A stretch of DNA of 64,000 bases from Shinella kummerowiae (GTDB lineage Bacteria > Pseudomonadota > Alphaproteobacteria > Rhizobiales > Rhizobiaceae), in contig NZ_WUMK01000006.1 of NCBI RefSeq assembly GCF_009827055.1, forward strand, positions 248,001 through 312,000. Reading direction: 5' to 3'. Positions 16,877 to 24,288 of the stretch are shown here, piece by piece. Position numbers and translations under genes: made by a program. Each line of letters opens with the position of its first letter. Position 1 is the stretch's first letter. The notes under the pieces are model-generated. The model saw only the letters and a program-made list of their open reading frames with translations, had not been told where the DNA came from and did not search any database.

Positions 16877-18568
16877 TCAACCTTCAACGGCCGCTTCACC
16901 GCCGACGCGGGTGCTGGCCTCTCTGATACGAACAGCAATCCTGTGGATTGCAAGGGCGATGGCGGCTCCCACCGCCAGGAGTGCGATGACGAAGAACGCG
17001 TCATTGTGGGCGAGCACGTTGGCCTCCCGCGTCACCTGCTGGCTGAGCAGCGCCACGCCCTCCGCCTTCAGCACGGCGGGGTCGATGATCGTGTGGCCAT
17101 AGGCGGCGGAGAGCTGCGACACGCGGGCAGCGACCAGCGGATCGGCGAGCGTCATCGTCTGGGCGAGAATATTGGAATGGAATTTTTCGCGCAGCGTGAT
17201 GAAGGAGCCGAAGATCGCGGAACCGGCAAGGCCACCGAGGCTCTGGGTGACCAGGAAGACGACGATGAAGCTCAGGATGTATTGCGGCCCCTTGCGCAGC
17301 GCCAGCGTGAAGCCGGAGGCGATGGCCGGTGGCAGGAACAGGCTGCCGCCGGCAGCGATCATCGCCTGGCTGAGATACATCTGTTCAGGCCGCGTCAGGT
17401 TCGTCGCATGGCTGTCGAGAAAGGCGCCGCAGCCGATCAGAAGCAGCGCGACCATGTGCAGCCCGGGCTCACGGCCGGGCTTGAGGACGGCCGCACAGAC
17501 GAGGCCGCCGGCGGCGGTGGCCAGCGCGACAAAACCGTAGAGGCCGGTCAGCTGGTCGTTCAGCAGGCCGTTGATCTGGAAGAAGTTGCCGGCGACGGCG
17601 GTCTGTTCCGCAAGCATCAGCCGGAACAGGATCAGGACAGCGGTGAAATGCAGCATTTCACGGCTGAAGAGCCAGCGCAGGTCGATGAGCGGTGACTTGC
17701 GATTGAGCTCGATCACGGCGGCGATGGTGAGGGCTGCGACCATGACCACCAGGAGTTCGCCGATCCACTGCGCTTCCAGCCACCAGTAGGTCCGACCGGT
17801 CACCAGTATGACGGCGCCGGCGCCAAAGCCCACGGCGATGAAGAGGTAGCTGAGGAAATCGAGCCGCTCGATGACCTTGACCCGCGGCGGCGGCGTCAAG
17901 GGCAGAAGGTAGATCGCGGAAAAGGAGAGCATCGCGAGAGCGATCTCGAAGTGGAGGAGCGCCCTCACCCCGCCGAGTTCGATGAGCGTCGGGGAAATCA
18001 CGCGCGTGAGCGGGGCGGCAAGGCCGATATTGGTCAGCGCCAGCGAAATGCCGACCGTCAGCTTTCGCGCCGGCGAAAAGGCCTCCAGCATGTAGAGAAA
18101 ACCGAGCGAGGACAGCGGTGCGGCGGCGATGCCGGCGAAGAAGCGCAGCACGATGGCGGACTGGAGATCCGTGATGAAGATATGCAGCACCGACACGACG
18201 AGGAAGACCGCAATGCCGAGCTCGGCAAAGGGGCGCAGACCATATTGGTTGCGGATCTTGATGAGCATCAGCGACAGCGAGGCGTTGGGCGCCATATAGG
18301 CCGCCATCAGCCAGACCGCCTCCGTGCTCGTCGCGCCGAACGGCCCCTGGAGCTGTGGAATGTTGGCGGCGACCAGGTTCAGGCCGAAACCCTGCGTCAT
18401 GGCGAGCAGCGTCGAGGCTGCCATGTAGGCAGCGGCGCGGGAGGGTGCCATCGGAGCTGGAGCCGGCGGCGGGGCTGCCGGCTTGTCATCCTCGGCAGGT
18501 TTGCCGTCGATCGGCTCCGTTGGCTCGTCCTCCGTCCCGCTCGGATCGTTGGCGGGAACGGTGCTCAT
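16877..18568 (-). CDS. MFS efflux transporter, DHA2 (EmrB-like) family
   Basis: The 563-residue product begins with about 45 Pro/Ala/Glu-rich cytoplasmic residues and then has about 14 membrane segments, as expected for DHA2 drug:H+ antiporters. Recognisable parts are NIPQLQGPFGATSTEAVWLMAAYM and the loop after it (LIKIRNQYGLRPF). The ATG overlaps the marR stop (ATGA), and the next gene, an HlyD-family partner, starts 6 nt after its stop. Together they form a three-part efflux pump with an unlinked outer-membrane channel. The exported compound is unknown. Confidence 0.9.
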   Translation of the reverse strand: MSTVPANDPSGTEDEPTEPIDGKPAEDDKPAAPPPAPAPMAPSRAAAYMAASTLLAMTQGFGLNLVAANIPQLQGPFGATSTEAVWLMAAYMAPNASLSLMLIKIRNQYGLRPFAELGIAVFLVVSVLHIFITDLQSAIVLRFFAGIAAAPLSSLGFLYMLEAFSPARKLTVGISLALTNIGLAAPLTRVISPTLIELGGVRALLHFEIALAMLSFSAIYLLPLTPPPRVKVIERLDFLSYLFIAVGFGAGAVILVTGRTYWWLEAQWIGELLVVMVAALTIAAVIELNRKSPLIDLRWLFSREMLHFTAVLILFRLMLAEQTAVAGNFFQINGLLNDQLTGLYGFVALATAAGGLVCAAVLKPGREPGLHMVALLLIGCGAFLDSHATNLTRPEQMYLSQAMIAAGGSLFLPPAIASGFTLALRKGPQYILSFIVVFLVTQSLGGLAGSAIFGSFITLREKFHSNILAQTMTLADPLVAARVSQLSAAYGHTIIDPAVLKAEGVALLSQQVTREANVLAHNDAFFVIALLAVGAAIALAIHRIAVRIREASTRVGGEAAVEG

Positions 18569-19020
18569 GCCTCGACGCTCTCCCGACAGCTCTTGGCGAT
18601 GTTTTCCGACATGACGGCAAACACCTTGACGGTCGTCGACATGTCGCCGGTCGGGATGCTTTTCAGCACGTCGGCGCGCAGCGACCGGGCAAGATCCAGC
18701 ACCTCCTCGGCAACCTTGGCGCCACGCGGCGTCATGGCGATCTGTTTGGCGCGGCGGTCACCCTCGACCGATCGGCGCTCGATGAACCCCTGCTTCTCCA
18801 TGCCGTCCAGCAGGCGCACCAGCGTCGGCGTCTCGATATCGAGCTCCTCGGCCAGTTCGCGCTGGTTCAACTCGGCGCCACGCCCCAGAATCAGCAGCGC
18901 GCGGGCGCGCGGAAGCGTCAGCCCCCTCTCCTTCACCCGCGCATCGAACAGGGCGCGCATCTTGCGCTGGACGCGGGACAGGTCGTCGAGGAGACGCTCG
19001 CGCGGATCGGTAGTGTTCAT
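18565..19020 (-). CDS. MarR family transcriptional regulator
   Basis: The 151-residue product has the MarR winged-helix pattern: LTLPRARALLILGRGAELNQRELAEELDIETPTLVRLLDGMEKQGFIERR (about 34-83), then the wing (SVEGDRRAKQIAMTPRG). It is the first gene of the efflux operon and probably represses it; a ligand would release it. Candidate binding repeats lie immediately upstream at 19021-19065. Confidence 0.92.
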   Translation of the reverse strand: MNTTDPRERLLDDLSRVQRKMRALFDARVKERGLTLPRARALLILGRGAELNQRELAEELDIETPTLVRLLDGMEKQGFIERRSVEGDRRAKQIAMTPRGAKVAEEVLDLARSLRADVLKSIPTGDMSTTVKVFAVMSENIAKSCRESVEA

Positions 19021-19065
19021 CTTGCTAGTCCAAATATTATTAGCTTGCTATCTATTTGCTTACTA
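19021..19065 (-). promoter_or_regulatory. repeated CTTGCTA sites upstream of marR
   Basis: CTTGCTA occurs at 19021-19027 and 19044-19050, 23 bp apart (about two helical turns), and a variant TTGCTTACTA follows at 19056-19065. The second copy is part of a short palindrome TAGC-TT-GCTA. The region is AT-rich and directly precedes the marR start, so it is a plausible autoregulatory site. Confidence 0.4.
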
Positions 19066-19083
19066 GTTAGTCGACATGCAATA

Positions 19084-19124
19084 AAAAATCAAGCCCTGCC
19101 CACGGTTTGTGGACAGGGCTTTTG
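19084..19124. terminator. Rho-independent terminator, mainly for pssA
   Basis: On the minus strand AGCCCTGTCCAC pairs with GTGGGCAGGGCT (one mismatch) and is followed by TGATTTTTT. It lies about 55 nt after the pssA stop. The plus-strand side also ends in TTTT. Confidence 0.8.
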
Positions 19125-19178
19125 TCAGGTCACGCGGATGTGATTGCGCGCGTATCGAGTGTTTAACGCAAAACCGCT

Positions 19179-20030
19179 TTACGAGCCGTCCGGCTCCTCC
19201 GGGAACTCGCTTGCCCCGTGGGTGGTCGGCGCGCTCCAGCCGCCATATTTGCGCTGCCAGGAGCGGGCGCCGAAAGGCAGGGTGGCGAGATAGGCGACGA
19301 CCGTGATCACCATGGTTTCCCAGGTGAAGCTCATCAGCGTGGCGACATAGAGAACGACGAGCAGGATGATCGGCAGCACGAGATCGCGGCGGACGCGGCT
19401 GCCCTCCGACTTGCCAGACCAGACCGGCAGACGGCTGACCAAAAGGAAGCCGATCAGCACCGTGTAACCCGACGCCAGGAAGCCGAAGAGCGGGCTCGGC
19501 GCGATGCCGAGGAAACCAAGATAGACCGGCAACAGCACCAGCATGGCGCCCGCCGGCGCCGGCACGCCGACGAAATACTCCGACTGCCACTTCGCCTTGG
19601 TCTCGCGCTCGGCCATGACATTGAAGCGGGCGAGACGCAGGCCCGCCGCGATGGCGTAGATCAGTGCTGCGATCCAGCCGAAGGAGCGGGCCTGGTCGAG
19701 AATGAAAACGTAGAGCACCAGCGCCGGCGCCACGCCGAAATTGACGATGTCGGCCAGCGAATCCATCTGGCCGCCGAATTTCGACGTCGCCTTCAGGAGA
19801 CGCGCGATACGGCCGTCGATGCCATCGAGGAAGGCCGCGAGCAGCACCATGCCGACGGCCAGCTCGTAGCGGTTCTCGAAGGCCAGCCGGATGCCGGTGA
19901 GGCCTGCGCAGATGGCAAGAACCGTGATGAGGTTTGGGATGATGATGCGAAACGGGATTTCGCGCAGGCGCGGGCCACGCGCCTCGTCGTTCGGGCCATT
20001 CGGCTCATAGGGCGGAAAAGGCGTGTCCAT
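19179..20030 (-). CDS. pssA: CDP-diacylglycerol-serine O-phosphatidyltransferase
   Basis: PssA makes phosphatidylserine, the precursor of phosphatidylethanolamine, in the inner membrane. The 283-residue product has the CDP-alcohol phosphotransferase motif: D72-G-R-I-A-R77, G86, D90 and D94. About eight membrane segments follow. The ATG at 20030 is chosen because the MDTPFPPYEPNGP start resembles rhizobial homologues I know; a GTG at 20072 would add 14 residues. It lies downstream of psd, so both steps are in one operon. Confidence 0.95.
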   Translation of the reverse strand: MDTPFPPYEPNGPNDEARGPRLREIPFRIIIPNLITVLAICAGLTGIRLAFENRYELAVGMVLLAAFLDGIDGRIARLLKATSKFGGQMDSLADIVNFGVAPALVLYVFILDQARSFGWIAALIYAIAAGLRLARFNVMAERETKAKWQSEYFVGVPAPAGAMLVLLPVYLGFLGIAPSPLFGFLASGYTVLIGFLLVSRLPVWSGKSEGSRVRRDLVLPIILLVVLYVATLMSFTWETMVITVVAYLATLPFGARSWQRKYGGWSAPTTHGASEFPEEPDGS

Positions 20031-20114
20031 GTCTTTTCGCTTCGTTCTTTCTCGTCTGCGGGCAGCGCTCACATGCTAGATAAGTCGCTGTTGCGAATGA
20101 TCAACCGCACAGCC

Positions 20115-20813
20115 TCAGCCGCGGCGGCTGATGACCGGTCCCTTGTCCGAACCGAATTCCGCCAGAACCGTCTCACCGGCAACCGCCATCTGGCCGACGC
20201 TGACGCGCGGCTGGACGCCCGCCGGCAGGAACACGTCGAGACGTGAGCCGAAGCGGATGAGGCCGAAGCGTTCGCCCGCCTCCAGGCTGTCGTTCATCGA
20301 CGTCCAGCACAGGATGCGGCGCGCGACGAGGCCGGCGATCTGCACGACGCCGATCGCGCCGTGCGCGCTTTCGATGACGAGGCCGTTGCGCTCGTTTTCC
20401 TGGCTCGCCTTGTCGAGATCGGCATTGAGGAACTTGCCGGCGCGATAGGCGACGCGCGAGACGCGGCCACGCATCGGCGCGCGGTTCACGTGGCAGTTGA
20501 AGACGTTCATGAAGACGGAGATGCGCATCATCGGCTGATCGCCGAGTTCCAGCTCCGCCGGCGGCGTCACCATCGCAACTGCCGAGACGCGGCCATCGGC
20601 CGGGCTGATGACGAGATCGTCATCCTGCGGGGTCATGCGTTCGGGATCGCGGAAGAAATAGGCGCACCAGGCGGTGAGGATGAAGCCGATCCACATCAGC
20701 GGCTCCCAGGCCGCCCCCAGCAACAGCGACACGACGAAGAAGCCGGCCACGAACTTCCAGCCCTCCCGATGGATCGGCACCAGGGTGCTGCGTATCGTAT
20801 CGACCAAACTCAT
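20115..20813 (-). CDS. psd: phosphatidylserine decarboxylase proenzyme
   Basis: Psd decarboxylates phosphatidylserine to phosphatidylethanolamine. The 232-residue product is the short (type II-like) form. The self-cleavage site is Gly189-Ser190 in [11 protein letters not shown], which yields the pyruvoyl cofactor, and the family segments [10 protein letters not shown] (54-62) and FNCHVNRAP (105-113) are intact. Two N-terminal membrane segments are present. The start at 20813 follows GGAAG; a longer frame upstream has no site. It is the first gene of psd-pssA. Confidence 0.95.
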   Translation of the reverse strand: MSLVDTIRSTLVPIHREGWKFVAGFFVVSLLLGAAWEPLMWIGFILTAWCAYFFRDPERMTPQDDDLVISPADGRVSAVAMVTPPAELELGDQPMMRISVFMNVFNCHVNRAPMRGRVSRVAYRAGKFLNADLDKASQENERNGLVIESAHGAIGVVQIAGLVARRILCWTSMNDSLEAGERFGLIRFGSRLDVFLPAGVQPRVSVGQMAVAGETVLAEFGSDKGPVISRRG

Positions 20814-20920
20814 CTTCCGACATCTCCTGACAATTTCACGCCATGGACCTAGCGTGAAAAGCGGGCGGGAGCAATGCAGCGCGGCGATTAGCCCCCAGCG
20901 AGAGTCCCGCTTCTGTCCTC

Positions 20921-21433
20921 TCAATCCTGCGTTGGCTTCAATGGTTCCTTGGATGTGAACGCCGCCTCGATGCGATCCCGTAGCCGTTCGGCAGCGGCGC
21001 GCGTGCGCAGTTCCCTTGTCTCGAAACGCCGGCCGTCCGCGGCAATCAGAACCACGGACCAGGTCGAATCCCCTTCCATGGCCTCCATCTCGACCACCTC
21101 CAGGCGCATGCCGTCATCGTCACCGAAAACGTCCTGCCGTATTTTCAGGAACGGACGCTTGCGCTCGATCGTGATACGGCCAGGCCCGACGATCCAGAGC
21201 CCGGACGCACCATTCAGGCCTGCCCAGGCGACCGGCCCGCCAACAGACCAGGCGCCGAGAATGAGGAAGAGGAAGAAGGGGCTCGCGAAATTAAACGGCC
21301 AGACGCCGCGATAAAGCTCCCAGGTCGCGACGAAGATGACGAAGAGGCCGGCAGCGACAAGAAAGATGCGCAGGGCCAGAGGCACCGGAACGCGGTGCCG
21401 AAACAGGCCATCCTCGCCGATTCTGTCCATCAT
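20921..21433 (-). CDS. two-helix membrane protein with a cytoplasmic domain, unknown
   Basis: The 170-residue product has two adjacent membrane segments (about 19-40 [20 protein letters not shown] and 52-75) and then a C-terminal soluble domain of beta-rich character ([19 protein letters not shown] ... [20 protein letters not shown]) that resembles bacterial PH-like domains. ATGATG begins the frame after a GGAGGTCG site. It is upstream of psd on the same strand with a gap of 107 nt. Function is unknown. Confidence 0.7.
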   Translation of the reverse strand: MMDRIGEDGLFRHRVPVPLALRIFLVAAGLFVIFVATWELYRGVWPFNFASPFFLFLILGAWSVGGPVAWAGLNGASGLWIVGPGRITIERKRPFLKIRQDVFGDDDGMRLEVVEMEAMEGDSTWSVVLIAADGRRFETRELRTRAAAERLRDRIEAAFTSKEPLKPTQD

Positions 21434-21473
21434 CGACCTCCAGATCTTTCATGTGCCACATCCCTCTAACGCG

Positions 21474-21497
21474 CTGTTGACAAGATTTGATCAACAG
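21474..21497. promoter_or_regulatory. inverted repeat in divergent intergenic region
   Basis: CTGTTGA (21474-21480) and TCAACAG (21491-21497) form a perfect 7-bp inverted repeat with a 10-bp spacer, between a minus-strand membrane gene and the plus-strand VOC gene. A TTGACA hexamer overlaps the left arm. It looks like an operator over a promoter; the regulator is unknown. Confidence 0.35.
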
Positions 21498-21548
21498 AGG
21501 CAGAATTCACCCGTTGCTGTAGGGCGCATCGGCGAGGCCGAAGGGGCA

Positions 21549-22229
21549 ATGCCCACCTACGACCGAACCGTAGCTGCGCCCATGCCGAACCTCGAAAACC
21601 TCAAGAAGCAAGCCAAGCAATATCTGCGCTGGCATCGCGAACGGCACCATCCGGTGGCTGCGGTCCTCCGCGCCACCCTGCCCCGCTTCCGGCATCTCAC
21701 CGACCGTGAGGTGCTGGATGCGCCGTTCTCGCTTGCCGATGCGCAGACGCTTGTCGCCCTCCAGAACGGTTTTGTGGATTGGCCGGCGCTCAAGGCAGGA
21801 GCCCTCAGCATGAATAACCCTACCGCAACACCACAGGAACGTCCCACGCTTAGCGGCGCCGAACCGGTCCTCTATGTGAGCGATTTCACCGCCGCCCTCG
21901 TCTTCTTCACGCAGACACTCGGCTTTGCCGTCGATTTTGCCTATGGCGAGCCGCCCTTCTACGGCGTCGTCGAACGCGACCGCGCGCGGTTATGTTTGCG
22001 GCAGGTGAAGGAGCCGGTCTTCATCGGCGACATCCGCGCCCGCGAGGAGCTGCTGTCGGCAGCGATCACCCTCGACAGCGCAGCCGCCATCAAGCAGCTT
22101 TTCCTCGACTGTCAGGCGGCGGGTGTCACCTTCCACGCGGCCTTGAAGACCGAGCCCTGGGGCGCGCGAACCTTCATCGTGCGTGATCCGGACGGCAACC
22201 TGATCCTGTTTGCCGCCCCCTGCGACTGA
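21549..22229 (+). CDS. VOC family protein with extra N-terminal domain
   Basis: The 226-residue product has two parts. Residues about 12-85 (PNLENLKKQAKQYLRWHRER, LTDREVLDAPFSLADAQTLVALQNGFVDWPALK) form a helical domain I have seen fused to ankyrin or glyoxalase-like proteins. Residues about 100-226 are a vicinal-oxygen-chelate domain (LYVSDFTAALVFFTQTLGFAVDF, FIVRDPDGNLILFAA). Such proteins include lyases, dioxygenases and antibiotic-binding proteins; the substrate is unknown. The ATG at 21549 follows AAGGGG. Its stop abuts the stop of the convergent ABC gene with no gap. Confidence 0.82.
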   Translation: MPTYDRTVAAPMPNLENLKKQAKQYLRWHRERHHPVAAVLRATLPRFRHLTDREVLDAPFSLADAQTLVALQNGFVDWPALKAGALSMNNPTATPQERPTLSGAEPVLYVSDFTAALVFFTQTLGFAVDFAYGEPPFYGVVERDRARLCLRQVKEPVFIGDIRAREELLSAAITLDSAAAIKQLFLDCQAAGVTFHAALKTEPWGARTFIVRDPDGNLILFAAPCD

Positions 22230-24122
22230 TCACTCGGCCGCCGGCGCACCGCGCACGATGATGCCGAGGTCGTCGCTCTCGCGCACCTGCTTCAGCCGCT
22301 CTTCGGCCTGGACCGCCTCGCGCTGGCGGTTCCACATGGAAGCATAAAGGCCGTCGTCGCGCTGCATCAGCTCGCCATGCGTGCCGCGCTCGGCGATCAC
22401 GCCGTCCTTCAGCACGATGATCTCGTCGGCGGAGATGACGGTGGAGAGACGATGCGCGATGACGAGCGTTGTGCGGTTCTGCGAGACCACGTCGAGCGCG
22501 GCCTGGATTTCCTGCTCGGTGCGGGTGTCGAGCGCCGATGTCGCCTCGTCGAGGATGAGGATCGGCGGGCTTTTCAGGATGGTGCGGGCAATGGCGACAC
22601 GCTGCTTCTCACCACCGGAGAGTTTCAGCCCCCGCTCGCCCACCATCGCGTTGAAACCTTCCGGCAGGTGGCGGATGAAGGGGCCGATCTGGGCTGCCTC
22701 GGCGGCGGCCGTGACGTCCGCGTCACTGGCGCCTGGCCGGCCGTAGCGGATGTTGTAGGCGATCGTGTCGTTGAACAGCACAGTATCCTGCGGCACCATG
22801 CCGATCACCGAGCGCAGGCTCTTTTGCGTGACGTCGCGCACGTCCTGCCCGTCGATGGTGACCGCGCCCTCCTGCACGTCGTAGAACCGGTAGAGCAGCC
22901 GCGAGAGCGTCGACTTGCCGGCACCGGAGGGGCCGACGACGGCCACGGTCTTGCCGGCCGGCACGTCGAAGGAAATGCCCTTGAGGATCGGCCGCGCCGG
23001 ATCATAGGCGAAATGCACGTCCTTGAAGGAGATCGCCCCGTCGGAGACGGCGAGTTCGGTGGCGCCCGGCTTGTCCTGCACCTCCTGCTCTACCTCGAGC
23101 AGGTCGAACATCTGCTCGATATCCGTCAGGCCCTGGCGGATTTCGCGATAGACGAAGCCGATGAAATTGAGCGGGATGGCGAGCTGGATCAGCATGGCAT
23201 TGATGAAGACGAAGTCGCCGAGCGACTGCTCGCCGCGCTGCACGGCCAGCGCCGACATGCCCATCATGATCGCCATGCCGACACCGAAGATCAGCGCCTG
23301 GCCGAAGTTCAGCCAGCCGAGCGAGGTCCAGACCTGGGTCGCCGACTTTTCGTAGCGCTCCATCGACTGGTCGAACCGGCGAGCCTCCATGTCCTCGTTG
23401 CCGAAATACTTGACCGTCTCGAAGTTCAAGAGCGAGTCGATCGCCTTGGTGTTGGCCTCCGTGTCGCTGTCGTTCATCGAACGGCGAATGGAGATGCGCC
23501 AGTCGCTCGCCCGGACGGTGAACCAGATGTAGAGCCAGACGGTGACGGCGGTGACGAGCAGGTATTGCAGCCCGTAGCCCCACCAGAAAATGGCGGCGGT
23601 CAACAGGAATTCGATGAAGGTCGGCACGCTGTTGAGGATCGTGAAACGAACGATCGTCTCGATGCCCTTGGTGCCGCGCTCGATGACCCGCGACAGGCCG
23701 CCGGTGCGCCGCTCCAGGTGGAAGCGCAAGGACAGGCGGTGCAGGTGCACGAAGGTGCGGTAGGCGAGCTGGCGAACGGCATATTGCCCGACGCTGGCAA
23801 ACAGCGCGTCGCGCAACTGGTTGAGGCCGGCCTGCAGGATGCGCGCGCCGTTATAGGCGAGCACCAGCATCACAGCGCCGAGCAGGAAGCTGGGCAACAG
23901 GGCGACCGCATCCGCCTTGCCGTTCAGCGCGTCGGTTGCCCATTTGAAGAAATAGGGCACCAGCAGCAGCACGACCTTCGACAGGAGCAGGAAGACCGAG
24001 GCCCAGACGACGCGCATCTTCAGGTCCGGCCGGTCGGAGGGCCACATATAGGGCCAGAGGTTCACCAGCGTGTGGAAGGGATTGCTGCTGTCGGCCGAAA
24101 CCGTCTTTTTCGTCGTCGCCAC
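22230..24122 (-). CDS. Atm1-type ABC exporter (permease-ATPase fusion)
   Basis: The 630-residue half-transporter has six membrane segments (about 40-330) and an ATPase domain with Walker A VGPSGAGKST (about 394-403), signature LSGGEKQR (about 498-505) and Walker B ILILDEATSALD. The N-terminal half (PYFFKWATDAL, RTGGLSRVIERGTKGIE, FNFETVKYFGNE-like segment) is typical of the Atm1/ABCB7/HMT1 group, which exports glutathione-linked compounds and supports Fe-S and metal homeostasis. The start is GTG at 24122 with GGAGG 6 nt upstream. Confidence 0.9.
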   Translation of the reverse strand: MATTKKTVSADSSNPFHTLVNLWPYMWPSDRPDLKMRVVWASVFLLLSKVVLLLVPYFFKWATDALNGKADAVALLPSFLLGAVMLVLAYNGARILQAGLNQLRDALFASVGQYAVRQLAYRTFVHLHRLSLRFHLERRTGGLSRVIERGTKGIETIVRFTILNSVPTFIEFLLTAAIFWWGYGLQYLLVTAVTVWLYIWFTVRASDWRISIRRSMNDSDTEANTKAIDSLLNFETVKYFGNEDMEARRFDQSMERYEKSATQVWTSLGWLNFGQALIFGVGMAIMMGMSALAVQRGEQSLGDFVFINAMLIQLAIPLNFIGFVYREIRQGLTDIEQMFDLLEVEQEVQDKPGATELAVSDGAISFKDVHFAYDPARPILKGISFDVPAGKTVAVVGPSGAGKSTLSRLLYRFYDVQEGAVTIDGQDVRDVTQKSLRSVIGMVPQDTVLFNDTIAYNIRYGRPGASDADVTAAAEAAQIGPFIRHLPEGFNAMVGERGLKLSGGEKQRVAIARTILKSPPILILDEATSALDTRTEQEIQAALDVVSQNRTTLVIAHRLSTVISADEIIVLKDGVIAERGTHGELMQRDDGLYASMWNRQREAVQAEERLKQVRESDDLGIIVRGAPAAE

Positions 24123-24201
24123 GCTGGCCTCCGCGGGACGGCTGCCCGGCCCCTTAGAGTCCCGGCACCGATTGTTTCAGGCGCGCCGGGACTGCTCGAA
24201 T

Positions 24202-24231
24202 GAAAATGCGGCGCCCGCTGGGGCGCCGCAT
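24202..24231 (-). terminator. hairpin terminator after the LysM gene
   Basis: ATGCGGCGCCC and GGGCGCCGCAT form a perfect 11-bp stem with a 4-nt loop, followed on the minus strand by TTTTC. It lies about 58 nt past the LysM gene stop and before the ABC exporter gene, which therefore probably has its own promoter. Confidence 0.7.
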
Positions 24232-24288
24232 GCATGAGATAGGTCCTTGCCGGCCGCTTCGCAACAGCCGGCAGGACATTGCCGTGGA

